The position numbers and the translations under genes are program-made. From Warburgia ugandensis (Eukaryota; Streptophyta; Magnoliopsida; Canellales; Canellaceae), in NCBI GenBank assembly GCA_035236585.1, contig CP141135.1:2576001-2640000 (forward strand): 64,000 nt of DNA, given 5' to 3'. Each line of letters starts with the position of its first letter. Within the stretch, counting starts at the first letter, position 1. The notes below the pieces were generated by a model, which saw nothing but the letters and a program-made list of their open reading frames with translations, was not told the DNA's origin and made no database searches. This document shows positions 1 through 11,710 of this stretch, piece by piece.

Positions 1-862
1 GACGCCGCTAGAGACAACGGCCAGACTCTGATCACCACCGGCGACCCCCTAGTGGTCCAAATTTTGCGATTTTTGTACCGTTTCGCTCCATTTTTCACGT
101 ACATTCCATTTTTAAGCTCCACTTCAACAATTTCTGTCATTATGTCGCATTTTTACATGATTTTTATCTCATTCCTAAAAATCTTTCTCTTACTATTTTC
201 TTAGTTTTTGGCATCCCTAGCCGTCCAATTACCATAAAAATTTCATGAATTTGTTCTTTGTTCCATCATACACAAGATGAATGGTTCAGATCATCCATCT
301 AACACCATTTCATCGAGTTATTTTTGCAAAAACAGTAAGGTTCATGCAGTCACTGGAAAAATGACATTCCACATCGTTTTTTAGCGTTAATAACTCAGCA
401 CACATATTGGAATGGATAGTGTGGTAAAGAGGATGAGGCTTACCTCGAATTAGGCAGGTTGGAGGAGTGTTCCATCAAGTGTAGCAGCATCATGGCTGCC
501 TGTAGCACGCCCAGCGGTGTGCAAGGGGGGAAGAAGCAAGGGGATGCGATGGGGGTGATGCAGTTAAGGCACCCCTTAAATACTCCCTTTGTGTCTGGTT
601 TTGCTAGCCCCATGTAAAATTACCAATCTACCCTTCATGTTGGTTTTATTAAATATAGAAATTAAATTAAGTAATCAATCTTCCTTCAGTCTCCAATTTA
701 AGCGTTCTTAGTGACATTGGATTCCATTTTCCAAGTACATTTCAATTATTGAGGTTTAACTCGTGATTTAATCTCTAAAATTCTCAATTCCACAATTACC
801 TCAATTTTTGCAAAATTCTACAAATTATGCATTTTTATAATTTAAAAATAGTGGATATTACA
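1..862 (+). repeat. 3' portion of a long LTR (same family as the solo LTR at 8950)
   Basis: From the window edge to a terminal ...gatattaca this stretch matches, block by block, the last part of the long LTR at 8950-11710. Shared landmarks are a ccggcgaccccc-type motif, the 'cc(c)tagc[c/t]gtcc' block near 205-225, the 'caagatgaa[t/c]ggt[t/c]cagatc' block near 270-295 and the ggcttacctc motif near 437. The match is diverged, so the insertion is old. No primer-binding site follows at 863, so this is either a 3' LTR or another solo LTR. The 5' part lies outside the window. Confidence 0.6.
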
Positions 863-1244
863 TATATATAATTTAAATTGTAATTGGGTTATGTTTGATA
901 AGTCCTGTTAAAGTGTAGATATATTTGAAAAGGTGATGGAATCTCCAATTATGTTTTAAAAATCTAAATGAAGGCTTACCAGGTACTTCACATGACATGC
1001 ACTAAATGTGTTATGTTCGAAAAATAGAGAAAACTCTGCTGAATTTTTTATAAAAATGTAATGCTCATTTCACTAAAAATCTTTGTTTCTAAAAATGAAA
1101 AATGACACTCAAGGTTTTATAAATGAATTTAAAAGAAAAATATTTTTTCGTTGTTATTGTTTTTCAAAAATGGTTTACAATAGAGATTGATTTTTCTACA
1201 TAAAGGTCTTTTATATTTAAAAATGCAAATTAAAATTGGGGTCA
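863..1244. other. AT-rich spacer, nothing recognised
   Basis: Strongly AT-rich sequence between the LTR fragment and the copia relic. I see no open frame, structured RNA or recognisable repeat end. It may be degenerate internal sequence of the copia element that follows. Confidence 0.4.
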
Positions 1245-2690
1245 TCACAAATGGCTGCATCACAGAAGAACATTAACCTAATTTTTACCAAGAAGCATGT
1301 GACTTTATAGATGGTAGTCAATGGTTAGCAACTATGGAACATGAGATGGAGACCTTGCACAAAAACAAGACTAGGAGTTAGATTAAGGAAAGTAAGGCAA
1401 CTAGTTGCACATGGGTTTCCAAGCTGAAGAAAGATGTCAATGGAAATGTTAAAAGATACAAAGCCAGATTAGTGGCGAAAGGTCATGTTAAAAAATTAGG
1501 CATATATCGACTTTAATGTGATTTTCTTTCCAACTATTCGTTTAAGCACTATTTAGGTGGCATTGACTATAAGCAACTATACTTGACTTGGAATTAAAGT
1601 AGTTAGAAGTAAAATCTACTTTCTTGCATGGAATCTTGGTAAATAAATTTATATGACTCAACCCAGAGACAAGAAGCTTTTGGTTTATCGATTGGCCAAA
1701 TTGCTTTATAATTTAAAATAGGTGCTGAAATGTTGGTATAAAGGATTTGATTCCTTCATCATGAGCCTGGGATTTTAGAGATGTGAATTAGTCTATTGTG
1801 TCTATGTTCATAACCGTAGCAATGGTAGCATTATTATCTTGTTAACATGATTGTTCCAGGTACCAGTAAGGTTAGTATTACAAAGTTGAAAGTTCAGTTG
1901 GCTAGATAGTTTGACATAAAGGATTTGGAGGTTGTCAATCAGATACTTAGAATGAAGGAACTTATAAACATAAAGAAGAGGAAAGTTTGAATAACCCAGA
2001 AGGGTTATGCTTAAAAGATCATGTGCCTCTTCAACATGAAGGTTGATAAACTAGTAAGCGCTCCTTTTCCTATTGTTATAAGTTGTCTTCAGTTCTGTCA
2101 CATAGCATTGGAGCGAATAAGATAGAAATGTCACAAGTACCGCATGCATCTATCATGGTGTGCACTAGACTAGACATATTACAAGTAGTGGGAATGGTTA
2201 GTGGATATATGGCAAAGAAGGGTACTTCTACAGCTTCTATTTATTATAGCATACAAGATCTGTAGTTAGTTGGTTATGTGAATGCAAACTTTGCAAGAGA
2301 TCCAGAAAAAAGAAGATCAACCATAGGTTTCACATTCTATTTGCCTGATGATGCAGTGAGTTGAATGTGGAGGTATATGGCAACTATACTATGCATGTAA
2401 GAATGAAATATGGTTGAAGAGATTGCTTGATGAGTTGCACATCAAGCAAAAAGTGATCACTTAGATGTGATAGCCAAAGCACCTTATACTTGGCAAGAAA
2501 TCATATATTTCATGAGAGGACGAAACATATTGATATACAATATCACTTTATAGGGGGCATGATTGAGGATAGTTGATTTTTTTTGTTGCAGAAGATTCAT
2601 ATACACTAATGGGACAGATATGGTGACGAAGCCAATTGTAAGAGAGAAGTTTATCTCGGGTAAGACTTCTCTGGGACAGTGACAAACAGA
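1245..2690 (+). pseudogene. Decayed Ty1/copia polymerase (reverse transcriptase and RNase H)
   Basis: Translation across three forward frames gives an ordered series of copia pol landmarks. First come the start of the RT domain (SQWLATMEHEMETLHKNKT, then RYKARLVAKG) and IYMTQPRDKK with LVYRLAKLLYNLK. These are followed by CVYVH, then ITQKGY, then SIGANKIEMSQVPHASIMVCTRLDI near 2101-2180. The RNase H end shows NHIYHERTKHIDIQYHFI and finally GTDMVTKPIVREKFISGKTSLGQ-like residues, read across several lesions. The conserved YVDD box region near 1830 is broken. Many stops, frameshifts and small deletions make it non-functional. A probable LTR lies just downstream. Confidence 0.8.
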
Positions 2691-2739
2691 GTAATTTCAA
2701 GGTCTTCTCATATAGAATGAACAAGACGTCAGGTTGGGA

Positions 2740-3440
2740 AATATTAGAAAGTGATGTCTTCACTTCATCTTTTTGGCTGCTTAATGGCAATCGGCTTTAG
2801 ACTCATCTCCCTTTCTATTACTTATTACCTTCCTTTTTATGGAAATGACTTACCTTTTCCGGTCACGAATCACCACAACATGACATATCTTGTATCATTG
2901 CATGCGCCGTTAAATCCTGAACCTTATTTTTGTACAATGTGAACCACTACTCAGCCTATAAAAAAGAGACTCAGGGGAGAGGTTCATCGTTGATTCGTAA
3001 ATAGGAGTTTGATTTGCATGGCTATATAGGAGCCGGTTTAGAGAAAAAAGAGAGAGAGAAGGGATGACCGGTTTGGTGGCGTTGAGTTTTCGCTCAAGTT
3101 TGTTCTTGTAAGTTGAATACCACTTATTGTCGATGTAGCCTAGGTTGAGAATAGTAAACTGAAAATATAAAACTGAAGAGACTAGTGGTAGTTGTAATTA
3201 GTTGAGTTAGTAAGCGGAAGTGTTGCCACACCACCGTCCATGTTGTCGGAGTCGAGAGATTCGCTACTGACATTCACAACTAATCCATCCATGGAGGAAG
3301 TAACCACGGGAACATTAATGTATTCTGTCACATGTTCCCTTCTTACGTTAAAAATGCGGTACTGATACCTATTCCTTATTGTGGGCCAACTTATTTTTCT
3401 CTCCACAAGAACCATGTTCAGGGACAAAAGAGGGCAATGT
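2740..3440 (+). repeat. Probable 3' LTR region of the copia relic
   Basis: Directly after the copia pol C-terminus a purine-rich gttgggaaat is followed by attagaaagtgatgtc, the kind of join seen at copia polypurine tract/LTR borders. A TATA-like cctataaaaaag lies at 2956-2967. I could not find the matching 5' LTR, so the right border is a guess. Confidence 0.3.
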
Positions 3441-3648
3441 ATCACACCCTAAAATAACTACCTATGACAAGAATTTAAGGAATGCTTGTTGTGGACCACC
3501 CTTTTTTTTTTTTTTTCTCTTTTTCTCTCTACTAGAAGAGGCGGTCTAGGAAGAACAGAGGAGAATATATCAATTTCCTAAATTAAATGACTAACTACCA
3601 CAATAATTTGAGAAAAGCTTAAGCAGAGCCTTATCTTTTATCAAGTCT

Positions 3649-4934
3649 ATCTTCATATGATCCACTTATGAGCCACACCATGAAACTTTTTGAAAGAGTC
3701 ATTGAGAAGAGGCTACGACATGAAACAAGTGTATCGGAGAATCAGTTTGGTTTCATGCCTGGGAGGTCTACCATGGAAGCTATTTTCTTACTAAGACAAT
3801 TAGTAGAGAAATATAGGGAGAGGAGAAAAGACCTACACATGGTCTTTATTGACTTAGAGAAGGCTTATGATAGAGTCCCTAGAGAGTTAATATGGAGGGT
3901 GTTAGGTGTTAAAGGGGTTTCTCAGGGGTATATAGACATAATTAAAGATATGTATGAGGGAGCGGTAACAAATGTTAAGACCACTAGTGGCGTGGTAGTG
4001 ATTTTCCGTCCTTTGTCGGATTGCACCAAGGATCGGCATTAAGGCCATACCATTTCACATTAGTTATGGATGAGTTAACAAAACATCTGCATGAGGAGAT
4101 TCCACAGTGCATGCTATTTGCGAGACGATATAGTCCTACTTGATGAGACAAGGGAGGGTGTCAACATAAAGCTAGAGCTATGGAGAGAAGCGGTAGAATC
4201 GAAAGGATTTAAAATTAGCCGAACTAAGACGAGAATATATGGAATGTAATTTTAGCAAGGAGAGTAGGAGTGGAGCACCGGTCAAGATTGATAACCAAGA
4301 GGTCCCCATGAGAGACCACTTAGATACTTAGGATCATTGATCCATGAGAGTGGAGAGATTGAGATGGAGGTTACCCGAGAGAATCCAAGCGGGTTGGAAC
4401 AAATGGAGATGTGCATCGGGGTTTTATGTGATCTGCGGGTGCCACTCAAACTAAAGGGAAAATTCTATAGGATGGCTATAAGGCCGGCCATGCTCTATGG
4501 ATCGAGTGTTGGGCGGTTAAGGAACATCATACTCATAGGTGAGTGTTGCGAGAAATGAGGATGTTGAGATGGATGAGTGGTAAGACAAGAAAGGATAGAA
4601 TTAGAAATGAAAATATTAGAAGAAATTTAGGGATAGCACCAATAGGTAACAAGATGAGGGAGATTAGACTTAGATGGTTTGGACATGTTCAAAGGAGGCC
4701 AACAACGGCACCAGTTAGAAGGAGTGAGGCAATACAAGTTGAAGGTTCTAAAAGGGCAAGGGGAAGGCCCAAAAGAACGTGGATAGAAGTGGTGAGGAAA
4801 GATTTAAAAACTTTGGGACTAAATGAAGCCATGGTATTTAATAGAGTGGAATGGAGGAATAAGATTCATGTGGCCGACCCCTAATTGGGATAAGGTCTTG
4901 ATGATGATGATGATGATGATCTTCATATGATCCA
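3649..4934 (+). mobile_element. 5'-truncated RTE-clade LINE with perfect 16-bp target duplication
   Basis: The element body (3665-4918) starts inside reverse transcriptase and ends in ccgacccctaattgggataaggtcttg plus a (GAT)n tail, the usual 3' end of plant RTE LINEs. It is flanked by identical copies of atcttcatatgatcca at 3649-3664 and 4919-4934. RT motifs are readable: SENQFGFMPGRSTMEAIFLL and VFIDLEKAYDRVPRELIW at 3668-4042, then a damaged catalytic box near 4115-4145 where FADDIVLL has been frameshifted, and the thumb/C-terminal block KMREIRLRWFGHVQRRP at 4543-4884. Several frameshifts make it inactive. Three other fragments of the same family are in this window. Confidence 0.9.
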
Positions 4935-5034
4935 ACTCTCACGAATACTTTATCCTTGGATATCTAGTGGATTTTTTTCTCTTTTTTGTTAAGGCATCCC
5001 TCCCAAAATGCTACAGAAGTCCCAATCATAAATA
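4935..5034. other. Short unassigned spacer
   Basis: Flanking genomic DNA between the LINE target duplication and the coding-like relic; nothing recognised. Confidence 0.3.
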
Positions 5035-5780
5035 TTGGATGTCTCATGGTTAGGAAAATCAAAAAGTATACATAAGACCAGTGGGGGAGGAGAAGAAAGT
5101 AAAGTGTTGGATGATGTGGATAAGCCAAGGCTGTTCGCACATCTCAATCCATCTGGCCTTGCTAAAAAAAAACCTCAAGAAATCAGAAATAAGATAGCCT
5201 TCCACAAAAATTTCTGTAAAAAAAGAGCAGCAGCCAATCTTCGATAACAGCGTGAAAGTATTCTGAGGCAGCTCCCGAAGCTCAAAAGGTTAGTGAATAA
5301 GGTGTTGCGAGAACAGAAAGACCAGTACTTCATCTTCCACAAAAATTTCTGTAAAAAAAGAGCAGCAGCCAATCTTCGATAACAGCGTGAAAGTATTCTG
5401 AGGCAGCTCCCGAAGCTCAAAAGGTTAGTGAATAAGGTGTTGCGAGAACAGAAAGACCAGTACTTCATTGTTCTTGACAAACGAACTGAGCAAGGAGCTT
5501 ATATCCACTGTGATTCGCTAATCTATGATCAGACAACACAAATAATTACGAACATCTTAAATTCAAGTTTTCTGCAATGATGCTGAACCAAATAAAGACA
5601 ACAACCCAAACAAAAGTGCCTAACAGAACGAAATAGAAGAGTATCGTGAACGTAAACATGAATCAAGTCTTCAGTACCAACATACATTAGAGACCTGCAT
5701 AAAGGCCCTTCAAGAAACTACCCACGTTCAAATTTCTGAAGGAGAAAAGGGGATTCCTGTATGAGGGGACTGAACCATGT
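5035..5780 (+). pseudogene. Unrecognised coding-like relic with in-frame internal duplication
   Basis: A lysine/arginine-rich reading frame runs from 5035 to a TAA at 5245-5247. It continues in the same frame as QRESILRQLPKLKRLVNKV and, after a 135-bp duplication that preserves frame, as YFIVLDKRTEQGAYIHCDSL and IYDQTTQIITNILNSSF. A frameshift near 5577 moves the signal to the frame reading NDAEPNKDNNPNKSA and EEYRERKHESSLQYQHTLE, ending with a stop near 5761. The continuity of charged, helix-prone sequence across lesions argues for a broken gene rather than chance. I do not recognise the family. No start context or splice pattern could be established. Confidence 0.35.
5199..5468 (+). repeat. 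Tandem duplication, 2 x 135 bp, essentially identical
   Basis: The block beginning cttccacaaaaatttctg occurs at 5199-5333 and again at 5334-5468 with no difference that I can see. The period is a multiple of three, so the reading frame of the surrounding coding-like sequence is unchanged. The near identity points to a recent event. Confidence 0.95.
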
Positions 5781-6774
5781 TGAAGAGTGAGGATTGCAAT
5801 CACCCCACATTTTGCCAAACGATCAGCAAGTCATTGGCTGTTCTAAAATTGTGAGAGCAAGAGTCAACTTATCTAACCTCTAAAGGATTATTGAAGAAGC
5901 TTTCATCCACGGAATAATCAGAGCAGAGTCACATTCCTCAAGAATGAGGCAGTTGAGTTTGGTTTGTACAAAGGTAAATACCCCGGTGTAAAGCAGATAA
6001 TTCTGCCACAATTGACTCCTGCACCCCAGCGCAGCCATGAAATGTCATGTGATGAAGTCCTTAGTTGTCTCCACGATTACCACTGTACCACCAATAAGTC
6101 ATGATGATTAGAAGATTCTAGCATCCTCTTAAGTCATGTTTTTTGTAAAGTTGAATTTAGACCTTTGTTGTTTCTTCGTTCTCCATTTATTTTTTATAAA
6201 AGAAAATTGGAATTGTATTTAGATCAATTTCATTTTTTAATAAAGATAGAAATTTTCAAAATCTAGAATTATACAATACTAGTTATATTAGCATCTAGTA
6301 ATAGTAGTGGGCATTATTTGGAAAGGTCTGCATTAGCACTCAAAGAATTTTCATGGGTATATTACCGAAGACCTAGGACGTAAATCGTCGCAGCGAACTA
6401 AAAAAACAAAGAAACAAAGCATGTAAGAAAAGGAGGAATGCTTGAGTCTTGCATCGGCATACAATGGCCTTGGCCTCCACCTTACCAAGTTGGGCTCCAC
6501 ATTTGGTTGATCAGACTAATTCATCTGATTTTTCTTATTGTGAATGACTGTTAATTTTAAAATAATTTTGATTGGATGAATCTGAAAATTGAAAAGTGGA
6601 TTTGCAGTCACACAAGTATGGATGATCACAGACACTGTTTAAAGAAGGGTTAAGATATACAAGTTGAAAACACATTTTTTGAGTGTTAAAGTTAGCGAAC
6701 CTTAGTGATGCTTAATATATATAAGCTACCAGGGGTTAGAGAAATCAGATGAACGGCCCAAAGATGGCCTGATT
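5781..6774. other. Unassigned intergenic sequence
   Basis: No gene, transposon end or structured element recognised. The first part may be further 3' debris of the coding-like relic. The rest is AT-rich. Confidence 0.3.
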
Positions 6775-7110
6775 ATGGTAGAGGGAGGGCGGAGTCCAGC
6801 ATTTCTCAAAGAAAATAAATACAACAACCAAAGAGAAACAAGAAAAAATCTCGAAGAAACCAATCTCTTCAGCAACCCCATCAGCAGTCATCTTCTTAAC
6901 TTACTCAACTTCCGCATCCCTCATAACCCAAAACCAATCGACGCATTTAATATGGCGGATGTCACCCTTGAACCATCCCTAAAATTTTGGTTTTGCATAT
7001 TCACTACACAGAAACCATAAATGAAGTAAGCCTTCCTATTGTCACTTACTTCCATGGCGGAGAATTTATTCTCTCCGGTAGACTCCAAATTCTATGATGT
7101 TTCTTCAATG
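6775..7110 (+). pseudogene. Carboxylesterase-like (CXE, alpha/beta-hydrolase) gene relic
   Basis: The frame starting at 6775 reads DVTLEPSLKFWFCIFTTQKP near its end, resembling the N-terminal 'D-V-T-hydrophobic-P-x-x-x-x-W-x-R-hydrophobic-F' segment of plant carboxylesterases. After a stop at 7018-7020 the sequence LPIVTYFHGGEFIL follows at about 7030-7072. It corresponds to the oxyanion-hole motif (HGGGF) of the same family, with one glycine replaced. The GxSxG nucleophile and the rest of the hydrolase are absent. This is a 5' fragment of a broken gene; the assignment rests on two short motifs in the right order and spacing. Confidence 0.5.
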
Positions 7111-8949
7111 GAGAAGAACGGACATGGCAGAAACCCGGACCACTAACACGCTGGTGGTGACTCGTAGAAAAACCGATGAGATGCGGAATTGTTTCTGCCA
7201 GAGGATTCGGGTGGGAGCACGAGGCAGTAAATGTAACAGGTCCTTGGCATACCGAGTTTGAATTTTCCTATTATTGAGGTTTGCTACGTCGTGGTCGTTT
7301 TACTAGTCACAGGCGATGCTTAAATAGACGGTGGCACGAAGTTTACTCCAAAATTTTTGATAGGAAAGGTTTGGAAATACAGTAACTGAAATATGAGCGA
7401 GAATTGCTTTATATAAGGGTAGTATAGTAATATCCGTAAAACCATAAGACGGACAACTTTTTTGGCATAAACTTACTTTAGGTCAAAAAGATAGGAAATC
7501 ATGTTATCACTTTCCATCTTGTACCTCTTTTGGTCAGGAAGGTATTAAACCATGTTATCACTCCCCATCACACTGAACTAGAAAAGTCTTTCAAGTAAAA
7601 AGAGTCATAAAATTTAGTTTAGAATATATGTAAAAAAAAGAAGGAAAATATTTGAACTTAAAATGTTGGCAAACGAAAAAGTAAAAAAATCAAAAATGGC
7701 AAAAGGTCTAAATTCTTTTAAAAATTATTTAAAAAACCATACAACATGTTAAACATTCTATAAAATATAAAAAAACAAAGTAGGAGAGAAAACAATTAGA
7801 GTGAAAAAGTTAAACATTCTATAAAATATAAAAAAAAAAAGAAATGCTAGTGATTGGAGTTTGGGATAAGAGACTTGCAAGTGTAAAAGAAAAAACTTAA
7901 AAATTAGAAAGTTCAAAAATGTTAAACCAAAAAATTAGGATTTTTAAAAATATGGCCTTAAACAAAAATATTAGGAATAATTAAAAAGACAAATTTTATT
8001 AAAAAAGACAAGGCTTTTAAAGTGAGATATGGTTCATGAATAGTATGGGGCTTTATGAACAAAAAAGAAAAAATAGAGTATTTTGTGGCTGAGGAGGCTA
8101 AGAAAGATGCAACCTAGATAGGTTTGACATTTAGGGAGATGCCATGGGAAGCATAGGTAGGCCCATGCAATATTAGAGAATTACCATAATAATAGTAAAA
8201 TTTTAAAAAAATCAAGAAAAAGTTATAGAGATTTACATAGCTCTGCAATTTTACCTACATCTATAGAGCAACAATTTTAGGATTTTCTATTATACTTAGA
8301 ATAAAAGTACAATCCACTAAGGGATCCACTCAAGAGTCATTGTAAGTCCTTTTCAGCACCCTGTGATTATTTTAATACTTTTATATTTAAGATAAATTTT
8401 TCTATTTATTTTTTTAAAGAAGGGAGCTCTGTTGTAGAATGGCGTTGAGTGTTCCATTTTAGCTAAAATACCATTAAATTAGCATCAGGATTGATCGTCT
8501 AACAAATTAATTTGGTATAAATAGATTAACTATTAGTTATAGCCCCAATCATCCAACCATTGTTTAGCAAAATTTAATAGTTAGATAATCATCCAAGCTT
8601 ATCAGATGAATAAACCATGCTTAAAATGATTCTAATTGGATTTTATATATTACAGATCAATCATAATGGGATTCGACGACTCGAATTGAGTTAATTGACA
8701 CTTGATCATCCTCATGTTACACGGGCCCTACAATGCAAAATAAAACCCAAAGAGACAAGTTCCTAAGTGAGAAACTAATTTTAGAAAGGGAATCACATTT
8801 GGTACACAGCAGCTGACAAAAGCAATCAAAAACAGTTTCCTAAGTAGGAAACTAATATAGGGAAAGTTTAAGAAAGAAAAAGGAGGTTGTGATGAAAAAG
8901 ATGATTCCTACTTGAAATAAGTAAAAGAGTCTTAACCATAGAAGATGAG
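7111..8949. other. AT-rich intergenic stretch
   Basis: Mostly AT-rich with local short duplications: a 'catgttatcact[t/c][t/c]cc' block near 7500 and 7551, and ttaaacattctataaaatat at about 7750 and 7810. No gene or bounded mobile element recognised. Confidence 0.4.
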
Positions 8950-11710
8950 TGTGACTCCCCGGGTTTTCTAAAATCTTTTTCCAATGCATATATTAATGGT
9001 AAAAAGTTTATTTTTATGAAGTAGGCGGGATCCCTGAAATGAAACTCAAATAATTAAAAAAATTTACGCAGCGTCAAGAAAAATACCCAATAAGGAAAAC
9101 CCTGAGGGTCATCCACACCCCAAAACCACAAGGCTAAACCAAAAGCACTTTTTAACACACTGAGCATGCTCAAATATAAAACAATGAGAAATTCTACAAC
9201 TGCAAAGAGACGAAGATAATAACAAAAATCCCAAAGCTGCAGGGTCCATCCAAGATCACCACATCATCCATGTGTGAGTATATGCACACTATACAGTAGT
9301 ATGGGTTTAATCTATCAAAATATACAATATCTAGATAGAGTACCAAAAGTCTGACACCAGTCTAGAAACGTACACTACTATCTCCGACGTCAAAAAGTAT
9401 GAGGTCCTCAGATCCTCGTCTAGATCCATGCTAGTCCACCTACTTCCTTCTCTGACTGTCGCGCTCCAACTCTGAGGCATTGCAAAACAAGGCAATGCCT
9501 CATCAAGCTAGGCTTGTGTAAGTGATTAACATTCAATATAAAGCGATAAGAAATAACATGGTACAAAAACCTCATATTCATACGATGCAGAATACACCAA
9601 TTCCATAATATAAATACAGCAACATCAGTCATAGTGTTAGGACATGAAAATTCCCAAAAGATATGCAAATACAAGTAAGTCATAACCACGTTAGGCAATA
9701 TCCAAGAACCACATGAAAGCACACCAAGAGCATCGAAACATCAAACATAATCAAGCCTTATGAGTGTCTCAAGCACACTCACGGCAACATGGGGTCAACT
9801 CTCAATACCATCTGCTTCACCCACAATGGGCACTCAGGCACTCATAAAAAGGCACGTTCCAATTTTACTTTCACCTTTCACCCTTTCACACACAAGGGCA
9901 CTCAGGCACTCAGCACTCACGGAAAGACTCGTTTCATGCCTGCTTTTACCCTTTCGCCCATAAGGGGCATTTAAGCACTCACGGGGGAATAGGGATACAT
10001 CCCATCACTAGCTCAAAAGCCTCAATTGTCAAGAGATAGAGACTCTCACGTGTCAACATCTCTGTAGTCAAGTCAATGTAACTAAAATATGCCAAAAATA
10101 ATGTATAAAACACAAACAAGGGAAGTAGCACGCATATCGATAATATATAGTGAAAAAAGATCTTTTGCAACATGCTAGGGCTTACAACCCTATGCCTCAA
10201 AGTTCTAATCAGTTAGTCATGATTTGAGAAATCATGGAAAATTGCAAATGAAATCACCTATCTCGATAATGCCGTACTTCAATCAGGCGCATAGGCGATA
10301 TCAAGTCGTAAACCCTGATGGACCTGTCACACCATAAGTCATTATTGATTGTTAAACCTCTCATTTTCATCATGACTCTTAAAATTTTCTAGTGTGTTTA
10401 GTGATTCACACGTATCTTTATAATCACGTGTCAATCTGACGGTCAAATCACTTTTGATCAGCACATCCTAAGGTAGTTGCCTAATTTGATCATCAGGATC
10501 ATTTTTCTTAGCAATTCCATAAGATCTGCCCTTCAATCTCCTAGATCATCTCATGTTTGGCGTGAACAACTAAAGTTTAAGGCCTGATCATCCATTGATC
10601 AGCTTGATCTGAATAATCTAATAGCATTTAGTAGTTTGGATATTAAAAAGTTTCTCTAAACTAAATTTTTATCTTAATTCTAGGTCCTCCTTATTGATAC
10701 AATTACAATGCCTCTTTCAGATCGTAATTTGGACCTCTATAGCTCCCAAAATCACGTTTTTTTATGAATAGACGGTCAAAAACCCTCAAAATTGAGAAAA
10801 AGGGCCCGCCGCACCGCGTGGCGCATGCATGTCCAGCTGCATGGCGCACTCATGTCGCAAGCCCCATCCTTTGCGTGACGCACACATGCTACGCCTCGTG
10901 GCGCGCGGCATGTGCCGTCCCGTGTCCCCTGCGTGGCACGCACCTGCAGCGTCGCGTGGCACACGTCGCGCCTGGCTATGACGCGTGTCGACATAGGGGC
11001 CGAGTGTCTCATGCGTCTCGTACATGTCTCACGTGTGCTTCCCTCCTAGCATGCTCGCCGTCCTGTCGCGGGTCGCCGTTGCCGTGGACGGTGACCGGAC
11101 TGGTTCATCGTTGCCGAAGACAACAGCCAGAATCAGATGGCCGGCGACCCCAGGTGCTCCGTTTTTTGCAATTTTTACATCTATTTGCCTAATTTTCCAC
11201 GTATATTCCATTTCCACTCTCCATTTTCACAAATTCATTCATTATCTATGTTTTTTTTCATGATTTTCGCTATGTTTCTAAAAACCCTCACGTACTATTT
11301 TTGGGGTTTATCAGGGTCTCTAGCTGTCCGATCACCCTGAGATTTTATGGGTGTGTTCCTTACATTGTTACATTCAAGATGAACGGTCCAGATCCTCATG
11401 TAACACCGTTACATCGACTTTTTCCTAGGGCAACAGTAACTCACCAAACTCACCAGAAAACAACAATCCGCGTAGTTTTCCGGTGCTAAACAAGGAATAG
11501 GAACGGGGAAAGAAAAAACAGGGACGGCTTACCTCAGGCGGTTTGTCACCAATGCCCGAAGGGGGGGAGGGAAGTGCATTTAAGGCACTCCCCCCTCTCA
11601 ATTACATACATATATACCCCCTATATTTTTTCTATTTTCATTTATTATTATTATTATTATTATTCTCAAAAATAAAATTTTCCTAAAATTCTAAAATGGT
11701 GAATGTTACA
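8950..11710 (+). repeat. Probable solo LTR, 2.76 kb
   Basis: It starts tgtgactccccgg and ends gaatgttaca, typical TG...CA termini of long plant gypsy LTRs. It is flanked by imperfect 5-bp copies (atgag at 8945-8949, ataag at 11711-11715). The 3' 600 bp match the repeat at 1-862. No primer-binding site, gag or pol adjoins it, so a solo LTR from recombination is the simplest reading. It contains a GC-rich, CpG-rich block at about 10800-11120 that stands out from the AT-rich surroundings. ORFs within it (for example 10764-11192) are not supported as genes. Confidence 0.55.

Noticed and set aside
10764-11192. Open frames in the GC-rich block as a gene
   Set aside because: Open on both strands because of base composition, low-complexity residues, and located inside the LTR.
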